Below are positions 42,364 to 49,021 of a DNA stretch of 64,000 bases, one piece after another (within the stretch, counting starts at the first letter, position 1; the number at the start of each line of letters is the position of its first letter). The DNA is from Lysobacter gummosus (GTDB lineage: Bacteria > Pseudomonadota > Gammaproteobacteria > Xanthomonadales > Xanthomonadaceae): the NCBI RefSeq assembly GCF_001442805.1, contig NZ_CP011131.1, positions 2,790,001-2,854,000 on the forward strand, given 5' to 3'. The position numbers were made by a program, and so were the translations under genes. The notes beneath the pieces are model-generated. The model saw only the letters and a program-made list of their open reading frames with translations, was not told the DNA's origin and did no database searches.

Positions 42364-44052
42364 CTATGGGGAATTCTCGCGCGTCAGCGCAATGGCTTCG
42401 GCGAAATCCTTCGCGAAGCGCAGCTGATCGCCGTCCTGCTCGATGTGCATCTGCGCCAGAATCTGCCGCGGTTGACTGCGCAGTCCCGACAAAATGACCC
42501 GTGTTCCATGCCGCTCGCACCGCTGCAGGAACTGGGTCAGCGCGGTCACTCCGCTCGCATCGATGAGCGGCACGCCGCGCATCCGCAAGATGAAGCAGCG
42601 CGGCGGAGCGGGGAATTGATTGAACACCTCATCCAGGCGGTTGGCGACCGCAAAGAACAGCGGACCGGAGATCTGGAAGGCTTCCACGCCGGGCGGCAGC
42701 TGCGCGCGCTGGTCCGGCGCGTCGCCGTTGTCGTCGTCGGCCTCGATCAGGGAATTGCTGGATTGCATCTCGACCACTTCGCTCATGCGGTGCATGAACA
42801 AGAATGCGGCCAGCACCAGGCCCACCTCGATCGCTACCGTCAGATCGAACATCACCGTCAAGGCGAAGGTCAGCAGCAGGACCACGCGGTCGCCGATCGG
42901 GCCTTTCATCAGGTGCCGGAAGCTTTCGACATCCGACATCTGCCATGCCACGACGACCAGGATGCCCGCGAGCGCGGCCAGCGGCACATACCCCATCAGG
43001 GGCGCCAGCAGGAGCATGAACAGCAACAAGAAGCCGGCGTGAGCGATTCCGGCCACCGGTGTGCGTCCACCGGCGCGGATGTTGACCGCCGTGCGGGCGA
43101 TAGCGCCGGTCGCCGGCAGGCCGCCGAATAACGCCGCGGCCACGTTCGCCACGCCTTGCGCGAGCAGTTCTCCATTGGAGCGATGGCGCCCGCCCGTCAT
43201 GCCGTCGGCGACCACGGCCGACAGCAGCGATTCGATGCCCGCCAGGAACGCGATGGTGAACGCGCTGGGGAGCATCTCCAGCGTGCGTTCGAACGGGATG
43301 TGCGGGATATGGAATTGCGGCAGCGCGGCCGGAACGGCGCCGAACCGGCTGGCGATCGTCTCCACCGGCAAGGACAGCCAGGTGCTGCAGGCCGTGCCGA
43401 TGGCCAGAGCGATCAGAAATCCCGGCCAAGCCGGGCGCCAGCGCCGCAGCGCCACGACGAATGCCACGCAAGCCAGCGCGACCAGGGCCGCGGAGGAACT
43501 CGCGCTGGCGACGTGCTGGGCCAGCGCCTGCATGCGAGCGAAGAACTCCGCCGGCACGGCCCCCATGCGCAGTCCAAGCAGGTCCTTGACCTGGCTGAGG
43601 AAAATGCTGACCGAGATGCCCGCGGTAAAACCGGTAACCACCGGCTGCGGGATGTACTTCATCAAGGTGCCCAGTCGCATCAGGCCCGCCGCGATCAGCA
43701 TCAGTCCGGCCAGCAGCGTGCACAGGATGAGCCCGCCGTAGCCGAACTTCTGGATCACCGCGAACACGACAGGAATGAAGGCGGCGGTGGGGCCGCCGAT
43801 CTGCACCTTCGAGCCGCCGAGAAAGGAAATGAGAAAGCCGGCGACGATCGCGGTGTGCAGGCCTTTTTCCGGCGCGACGCCGGAGGCTATCGCCAAGGCC
43901 ATCGCCAAGGGCAGGGCGACGACCGCGACGGTCAGGCCGGCGACCAGATCCTGCCGAAGGTTGCCGATGGTGTAACCGTGCCGCAGTACGGTCAGCAGCT
44001 TGGGTTCGTAGAGGCGCTGTAACTCGATGAGGCTGGGCAACGGCATGGACAT
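42364..44052 (-). CDS. SulP-family anion permease with STAS domain
   Basis: 562 residues. The N-terminal SLC26/SulP transport region (about 30-420) includes DLVAGLTVAVVALPLAMALAIASG, the QIGGPTAAFIPVV signature and a GMTGGRHRSNGELLAQGVANV segment. The cytoplasmic STAS domain (about 455-555) shows VEAFQISGPLFFAVANRLDEV and the MRGVPLIDASGVTAL phosphorylation-type motif. Transports sulfate, bicarbonate or another anion; the substrate is not determined by sequence. Gene order with DUF1275 (convergent) and XRE gives no pathway. Confidence 0.92.
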   Translation of the reverse strand: MSMPLPSLIELQRLYEPKLLTVLRHGYTIGNLRQDLVAGLTVAVVALPLAMALAIASGVAPEKGLHTAIVAGFLISFLGGSKVQIGGPTAAFIPVVFAVIQKFGYGGLILCTLLAGLMLIAAGLMRLGTLMKYIPQPVVTGFTAGISVSIFLSQVKDLLGLRMGAVPAEFFARMQALAQHVASASSSAALVALACVAFVVALRRWRPAWPGFLIALAIGTACSTWLSLPVETIASRFGAVPAALPQFHIPHIPFERTLEMLPSAFTIAFLAGIESLLSAVVADGMTGGRHRSNGELLAQGVANVAAALFGGLPATGAIARTAVNIRAGGRTPVAGIAHAGFLLLFMLLLAPLMGYVPLAALAGILVVVAWQMSDVESFRHLMKGPIGDRVVLLLTFALTVMFDLTVAIEVGLVLAAFLFMHRMSEVVEMQSSNSLIEADDDNGDAPDQRAQLPPGVEAFQISGPLFFAVANRLDEVFNQFPAPPRCFILRMRGVPLIDASGVTALTQFLQRCERHGTRVILSGLRSQPRQILAQMHIEQDGDQLRFAKDFAEAIALTRENSP

Positions 44053-44122
44053 GGGGCACGTCCGTTAGTAGCTGATCCAATCCTTCGTTGAACCGACCAC
44101 GTGCCGAATGAGCCGTGGGACC

Positions 44123-44386
44123 TTAATCGGAAGCGGTTTTGGGCGTCTTGAGCCGAACGCCGCGGCCTTTGCCGTAGCTGGGCATGTTCTCGCCGATCAA
44201 CTCGACACCCGCCGCGTCCAATGCATTGATGATCTTGGTCAGGGTGTCGACCACGCCGCGGACATTGCCCGAACTGGCCTCCATGCGCTGGATCGTGGGC
44301 AGGGAAACTCCGGCCTTTTCCGCCAGCGCCTTCTGATCCAGTCCGGCCAGAGCCCGTGCAGCGCGAAGCTGATCTGCGGTAATCAA
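44123..44386 (-). CDS. XRE-family helix-turn-helix regulator
   Basis: 87 residues from a TTG at 44386, which follows GGGAG by about 9 nt. The Cro/C1-type HTH is evident: TADQLRAARALAGLDQKALAEKAGVSLPTIQRMEAS, then a helix VDTLTKIINALDAAGVELIGE. In-frame ATG 44509 would add 41 residues without a domain. Dyad C lies about 150 bp upstream of the TTG and 26 bp upstream of that ATG, so autoregulation is likely. The protein is the natural candidate to bind dyads A and B as well. Confidence 0.85.
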   Translation of the reverse strand: MITADQLRAARALAGLDQKALAEKAGVSLPTIQRMEASSGNVRGVVDTLTKIINALDAAGVELIGENMPSYGKGRGVRLKTPKTASD

Positions 44387-44534
44387 AATTGCAGCTCCCA
44401 CAGGTACGGAACGGGACGAGCTTTGAAGCAGGGGTAAGCCATGTACGGTTCCAGCGATAAGGCGATGCCGAGGCGGCGAATCATCCCCAAGTGAGAGGGA
44501 AGACGCCATCTCCAGCCCACATATTACATATATT

Positions 44535-44570
44535 CCATCTATATTGATGTATAAAACATCTCTTGATAGG
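44535..44570 (-). promoter_or_regulatory. operator-like dyad C beside the XRE gene
   Basis: On the minus strand it reads CCTATCAAGAGATGT, six bases, CATCAATATAGATGG, aligning with dyad A (TATCAATAGATGT-N6-CATCAATATAG). The plus-strand core GATGTATAAAACATC is a GATGT-N5-ACATC palindrome. It lies in the 290-bp divergent gap (44387-44679) between XRE and the hypothetical gene at 44680. Confidence 0.6.
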
Positions 44571-44679
44571 CTATCGCCATCAAGCGCTTCCCTCGCCAGC
44601 GGGGCGTCGTCCTCGGTCTGCGCCGAGCGTCCGATCCGGGGCTCGCGGGCTTGCGTCTACAACGATCCTGGAGGTTCGC

Positions 44680-45039
44680 GTGGCTGAAAAGCTGCCGTGG
44701 TTAAGCACGCTATCGTCGGTCGGATTTCAGCTCACTTCCGCGATCGAAATCGAATTCAGAGGAAACCTGACGTTCAGCGAAGTCTATCGAGGGATCGATC
44801 AGGGCACGTTGCTGCAAGACATAGACCGGAAACTTCCCGGCGTATGCGACTTCAGTCTGTACCCGCCGGGCAGCGAACAATGCGCGGCACTGCTTGAGAG
44901 CCTCAAGCGAGCGGCAGGCGGATTGCAGGGATGCGAACGCCGCAAAGCGGGGCTGATCTCGTCCGGACTGCACCTGATCATCGCCCTGGTCTTCGAAGCG
45001 ATACAGCAGCGCTACTGGGTGGATCCGCGCGAGGTGTAG
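44680..45039 (+). CDS. hypothetical protein
   Basis: 119 residues, not recognised. The GTG at 44680 (VAEKLPWLSTLSS) follows a strong GGAGGT by 5 nt, which decides the start over upstream codons. The sequence has an amphipathic second half (GLISSGLHLIIALVFEAIQQ) and two cysteines. It diverges from XRE, sharing the region with dyad C, and is followed 43 bp later by another unknown gene. Confidence 0.6.
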   Translation: MAEKLPWLSTLSSVGFQLTSAIEIEFRGNLTFSEVYRGIDQGTLLQDIDRKLPGVCDFSLYPPGSEQCAALLESLKRAAGGLQGCERRKAGLISSGLHLIIALVFEAIQQRYWVDPREV

Positions 45040-45082
45040 CGCATCCCGATCAACGCGATGACTTCAGCGCGGAGGCGTCACG

Positions 45083-45739
45083 ATGCCAGTGAAGTTGATT
45101 CAAAACGTATTGGGGGACGAACGAAAGCGAGAGCTTCTGGCTCAATACGAACTGGAGCCGCTGATCCACGCGCGACTGTTGAACGGGGCGCGGCTGATGT
45201 GCTGCTGCGGCAAGCCCCTGGGCACCGACTACTACCGATTCGACGCGTTCAATCGAAGCACGGCGGAGCAAGAGGGAATCGTCTACGCCGGCAGTACCGG
45301 CAACACCGGTTGCGCCGCTCGGTTGATGACGCTGGCGGCCGACAGGGGAGAGCACATCGGCAAGTTGCCATTGTTCGATCCGCTTGAGCTGCCGGCGGCG
45401 TTCAGAGTCAGGTCGGAAGCGCGCGGACGCGCGCGCGATCCCATGGCGCATTGGGACCCATTCAACCGCGAGTTGTTCAATGCCATCCACCTGACATTGA
45501 TCGCATGGAACACCTCTCCCGGCAGAGTGCTGGCCCGTCTGCTCAGGGAATTGCGCCTCACCCCTGAGCGGCGCCTGCACGACTGGAAGGCCGAGTCGTT
45601 CAATACGGTGCTTGGATTCGGCCCAAGGACATTGACGCAGATGATCGCGTCGCTTCGTCAATCGAATCCAACCTTGCAGCGCTTCGAATTTCCCGAGCTT
45701 CAGGCGGCATTGCGCCATGTGACGCCGAACCATCTCTAA
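45083..45739 (+). CDS. hypothetical protein with cysteine-rich motif
   Basis: 218 residues, not recognised. GGAGGCGTCACG precedes the ATG, a good ribosome-binding site. Near residue 40 a CCCGKPLG motif with a later TGNTGC could bind a metal. The C-terminal half is basic and helical. It lies 43 bp after the previous hypothetical gene and probably shares its transcript. Confidence 0.65.
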   Translation: MPVKLIQNVLGDERKRELLAQYELEPLIHARLLNGARLMCCCGKPLGTDYYRFDAFNRSTAEQEGIVYAGSTGNTGCAARLMTLAADRGEHIGKLPLFDPLELPAAFRVRSEARGRARDPMAHWDPFNRELFNAIHLTLIAWNTSPGRVLARLLRELRLTPERRLHDWKAESFNTVLGFGPRTLTQMIASLRQSNPTLQRFEFPELQAALRHVTPNHL

Positions 45740-45800
45740 CCGCTGTCTGGATCAACCCCCATGGTTGCATGGGGCGCTTCAATCTTCCGAAATCATCACT

Positions 45801-46043
45801 ATGCTCACGAAAACGGATTGCGAACTGGCCCGCTTACCCTGGCGCGTGCTCGCCTTTGTCGAGGATCACTTGTCGAACGACGACATCTCCAGCGACAACG
45901 AGTTGTTCACCCACTTCGTCTCCAGCGGATTGACCCGCAGCCAGGCCGAGCGGGCGCTGAGCTATCGGCAGGCGTATCTGGGCAACGTATTTTTGAGCGA
46001 CGAAACGCCGATTCGCATCGGCAGGCCTGGCCGCGATCGCTGA
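45801..46043 (+). CDS. small hypothetical protein
   Basis: 80 residues from ATG 45801, no clear ribosome-binding site. It is helical and acidic in the middle (VEDHLSNDDISSDNELFTHF), with a basic C-terminus. Family unknown. It follows the cysteine-motif gene by 61 bp. Confidence 0.5.
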   Translation: MLTKTDCELARLPWRVLAFVEDHLSNDDISSDNELFTHFVSSGLTRSQAERALSYRQAYLGNVFLSDETPIRIGRPGRDR

Positions 46044-46154
46044 CGCGGTTGTCGCCCGGCGCGAACGTTTGTTTGAAATCTGTTTCGACCTCTTCCGGCA
46101 TCCGCCAAGCCCGCTTCGGCGAGCGTCCCTCTCATCGAATAATGGAACCGCAAC

Positions 46155-46367
46155 ATGATCGTGAAAGACAGCAATGGCACGCCGCTGGCGAATGGCGACT
46201 CGGTCCTGGTCATCAAGGATCTGAAGGTCAAGGGCACCTCGGTGACGCTCAAGCGCGGCACCTTGTGCAAGAACATCCGATTGACCGACGACGAGGAACT
46301 GATCGAGTGCAACGTCGAGAAGGTCAAAGGCTTGGTGCTGCGCACCGAGTTCTTGAAGAAGGCCTGA
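46155..46367 (+). CDS. stand-alone PhnA C-terminal domain protein
   Basis: 70 residues equal to the C-terminal domain of PhnA/YjdM: DSNGTPLANGDSVLVIKDL, VKGTSVTLKRGTLCKNIRL and a CNVEKVKGLVLRTEFLKK end. Complete PhnA proteins are about 110 residues and begin with a zinc ribbon; that part is missing, and no such ribbon is encoded just upstream. The ATG starts the domain exactly, so this seems to be a real short form rather than a frameshifted gene. The role is unknown; the phosphonate link of the name is doubtful. Confidence 0.85.
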   Translation: MIVKDSNGTPLANGDSVLVIKDLKVKGTSVTLKRGTLCKNIRLTDDEELIECNVEKVKGLVLRTEFLKKA

Positions 46368-46486
46368 CCTGATCCGGGCGGGCCAGGAAAACCCCATGGC
46401 CGTCGCCTGCGGCCGCGCGTTCGCCAGCACACCTCGCCGCGATGGCGGCGACTGTTCGCGCGGGACGGGACAGTAGTCCGGGCCCG

Positions 46487-47386
46487 TCAAGGCAAGCTCG
46501 TGTTGTTTCTCAGTTCGGCGACGATCAGATCGAGGAAGGTCCGGACTTTGGGCGAGGTGTATCGCCCCTCGCGGTGAAGCACGTGTATCGGCACCTTCGC
46601 CGGTTCGAACTCGCTCAAGACGATCTGCAACCGGCCGGCGGCCAGATAGGATTCGATCTGGTAAGAAGGCAATCGCGTGATGCCGAACCCGCTCAAGGCC
46701 GCATCGATCCCCGAGTCGTTGGCCGTCACCATCAGCCGTGGCGCGATGCGCTGCGTTTGCTGCTTGCGGCCTTCGCCGAATTTCCACTCGGTGACCGGGT
46801 TGGTGCCCAGGGCCGAGATGATGTCGTGCCCGGCCAGATCCGCGGGCGTCTTCGGCTGGCCGCGTTCGCGCAAGTAATCGGGCGACGCGCACAGCACCCT
46901 GCGCACATTCGCGACATGGATGGCCTGCAGGCTCGAATCCGGCAGTTCGCCTATGCGCACGCCGACGTCCACGCCTTCTTCCAGCAGATTCACCACCCGG
47001 TCCAGGAACATCGCCGACACCTGCACCGACCGATAGCGCCGCAGGTACTCGCCGATGACCGGCAGAACGAAGAGCCGGCCGAACTGCACCGGCGCGGTTA
47101 CCGTCAGGTGCCCGCGCGGTTCGGCGTCGACGCCGCCGGCCGCTTCGTCCGCCTGGTCCAGTTCGGCCAGGATTCGGCGCGCATCTTCCAGGTAACGCCG
47201 CCCCGCGTCGGTGGCGCGAACGAAGCGGGTGGTGCGGCTGAGCAACTTGACGGCGAGGCGCTCTTCCAAGGTCGCCACCGCCCGGGTCACGGCGGGCGGC
47301 GACAGGCCCAGCTTGCGCGCGGCCGCGGCGAAGCTCTGTTCTTCGGCGACAGCCACGAACACGGTCAGCAGATGGAACCGGTCCAT
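46487..47386 (-). CDS. LysR-family transcriptional regulator
   Basis: 299 residues. N-terminal LysR HTH (FVAVAEEQSFAAAARKLGLS, PPAVTRAVATLEERLAVKLL) and an effector-binding domain from about 90 (GHLTVTAPVQFGRLFVLPVI). It diverges from an alpha/beta hydrolase gene; the 155-bp gap holds an inverted repeat 5 bp before its own ATG. By LysR custom it would autoregulate and control the divergent hydrolase-cupin genes. Confidence 0.95.
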   Translation of the reverse strand: MDRFHLLTVFVAVAEEQSFAAAARKLGLSPPAVTRAVATLEERLAVKLLSRTTRFVRATDAGRRYLEDARRILAELDQADEAAGGVDAEPRGHLTVTAPVQFGRLFVLPVIGEYLRRYRSVQVSAMFLDRVVNLLEEGVDVGVRIGELPDSSLQAIHVANVRRVLCASPDYLRERGQPKTPADLAGHDIISALGTNPVTEWKFGEGRKQQTQRIAPRLMVTANDSGIDAALSGFGITRLPSYQIESYLAAGRLQIVLSEFEPAKVPIHVLHREGRYTSPKVRTFLDLIVAELRNNTSLP

Positions 47387-47390
47387 ATCG

Positions 47391-47413
47391 ATTATTCCGG
47401 TTACAGGAATAAT
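47391..47413. promoter_or_regulatory. LysR operator candidate in divergent promoter
   Basis: Perfect inverted repeat ATTATTCC-N7-GGAATAAT, beginning 5 bp upstream of the LysR start. A looser copy (ATTATTC ... GGAAT) follows at about 47430-47452 nearer the hydrolase gene. Fits repression of the LysR gene and control of the divergent gene. Confidence 0.65.
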
Positions 47414-47541
47414 AAATTTTGATTGGCGATTATTCTTATTGCAAGAGGAATGGGCGAAATTAGCCGCCAGCCCATCCGGCGGCGTCGAAGACGCAAGGTC
47501 TCGACCGCAGCCCTCACCCTAATTTCGGATTCGACACGATC

Positions 47542-48522
47542 ATGGACAAACTGCTGACTGCCGTTCTGGCGACCTCGATGCTTCTCCCCGCGGCCGACGC
47601 GTCCGCCCTGCCGCCGCCGGCGCAAAGCGCCATGACGCGCCATAGCGTGGTCGAAGCCGACGGCGTGGAAATCTTCTACCGGGAAGCCGGCCCCAAGGAC
47701 GCTCCGGTGATCGTGCTGCTGCACGGCCTGCCCAGCTCGTCGCACATGTACCGCGGCCTGATGCCGCTGCTTTCCGATCGCTATCGCGTGATCGCTCCGG
47801 ACTACCCCGGTTTCGGCGCCAGCGCCGTGCCCGATCCGGCCGACTACGAATATTCGTTCGACCGGATCGCGCAGAGCATGCATCGGCTGCTGCGCAAGCT
47901 GGATGTGAAGTCCTACAGCCTGTATCTGTTCGACTACGGCGCGCCGGTCGGCTTGCGCATCGCGGCGAGCCATCCGGAAGAAATCGAGGGCTTGATCATC
48001 CAGAACGGCAACGCGTACGAAGAGGGGATGGGCTCGCTGTGGGATCCTTTGCGGGCCTATTGGAAGGAGCGCACGCCGCAGCGGTCGCAACAGATCGCAG
48101 ACAAGCTGCTGAGTTTGAGCTCGACCAAATGGCATTACCTGCATGGCGTGCGCGATCCGTCGGCCATCGCGCCGGAAAACTGGCTGCTCGATCAGGCCTT
48201 GCTGGATCGTCCGGGCGTGCAGGACATCCAGTTGCGCCTGCTCTACGACTACGGCTCGAATCCGTCGCACTATCCGGCCTGGCAGGCGTATTTCCGCAAG
48301 CATCAGCCGCCGGCGCTGATCGTCTGGGGAAAGAACGATCCGATCTTTCTCACCCCGGGCGCCTATGCCTACCAGCGCGACCTGCCCAAGGCGCAAGTCC
48401 ATCTGTTCGACACCGGCCATTTCGCACTTGAAGAGGACGCGGCGCCCATTGCAGGCTTGATTCGGGATTTCATGGACTCCAACGAGCGCGCGCATGGCGG
48501 ATCGGCCGGAGCGCTTCGTTGA
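47542..48522 (+). CDS. exported alpha/beta hydrolase, haloalkane dehalogenase/epoxide hydrolase type
   Basis: 326 residues with a signal peptide (LLTAVLATSMLLPAADASA). The oxyanion HG motif is at 61-62 (LLHGLPSSSHMY); the nucleophile is D131 in LFDYGAPVG, the acid D266 in WGKNDPIFL and the base H293 in FDTGHFALE. An aspartate nucleophile points to the epoxide hydrolase or haloalkane dehalogenase group rather than an esterase. Diverges from LysR; the cupin gene follows 43 bp later. Confidence 0.88.
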   Translation: MDKLLTAVLATSMLLPAADASALPPPAQSAMTRHSVVEADGVEIFYREAGPKDAPVIVLLHGLPSSSHMYRGLMPLLSDRYRVIAPDYPGFGASAVPDPADYEYSFDRIAQSMHRLLRKLDVKSYSLYLFDYGAPVGLRIAASHPEEIEGLIIQNGNAYEEGMGSLWDPLRAYWKERTPQRSQQIADKLLSLSSTKWHYLHGVRDPSAIAPENWLLDQALLDRPGVQDIQLRLLYDYGSNPSHYPAWQAYFRKHQPPALIVWGKNDPIFLTPGAYAYQRDLPKAQVHLFDTGHFALEEDAAPIAGLIRDFMDSNERAHGGSAGALR

Positions 48523-48565
48523 GCTGAGTCAAGGTCAAGGCCGCATGTCAGAAGGAGCCGTCTTC

Positions 48566-48955
48566 ATGGTGGAGAAAAAATCGCTGACCGATATCGTGCA
48601 AGGCCTCACCCATCTGGCCGGCCGCACGCCGGCGATGGCGTTCGATGGCGTAGCCGATTCGGCGTTCGCCAAGGTCGCGCCATACCGCAATGGCGCGATC
48701 TCGGTGGGCTACTACTCCGGCAACACCGAGTGGGAGCGCCACCCCGGCGGGGACGAGATCGTGATGTGCATGGACGGACACACGACCGTGGTGCTGCTCG
48801 CGAACGGCGAGCAGCAGCGCATCGATCTGAAGGCCGGCGAGCTTGTGGTGGTCCCGCAGGGGCGCTGGCACCGATTCGAGAACTCCGTGCGGCTCAAGGT
48901 TATGGGCGTCACGCCGGAACCGACGGATCACAGTCTCGACTTGCCGCAGCATTAG
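48566..48955 (+). CDS. cupin-domain protein
   Basis: 129 residues. The start at 48566 (MVEKKSLTD) has AAGGAG 8 nt upstream. The cupin barrel is visible: SVGYYSGNTEWERHPGGDEI, then VVLLANGEQQRIDLKAGELV and VPQGRWHRFENS. The first motif lacks the usual HxH pair but keeps the E and the later H. Function cannot be assigned; it is co-transcribed with the hydrolase and likely belongs to its pathway. Confidence 0.85.
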   Translation: MVEKKSLTDIVQGLTHLAGRTPAMAFDGVADSAFAKVAPYRNGAISVGYYSGNTEWERHPGGDEIVMCMDGHTTVVLLANGEQQRIDLKAGELVVVPQGRWHRFENSVRLKVMGVTPEPTDHSLDLPQH

Positions 48956-48970
48956 CCTTGGCGCTGGGCT

Positions 48971-49009
48971 GCGCCAAGCCCCCCTTTCGCGAGGCGAGGG
49001 GCTTGGCGC
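48971..49009. terminator. bidirectional terminator after cupin and TonB receptor genes
   Basis: Inverted repeat GCGCCAAGCCCC / GGGGCTTGGCGC, 12-bp perfect stem with a 15-base loop, between convergent genes. A second, overlapping hairpin (CTTGGCGC near 48957 with 48971-48978) could compete. Confidence 0.75.
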
Positions 49010-49021
49010 GCTGCAACAACA

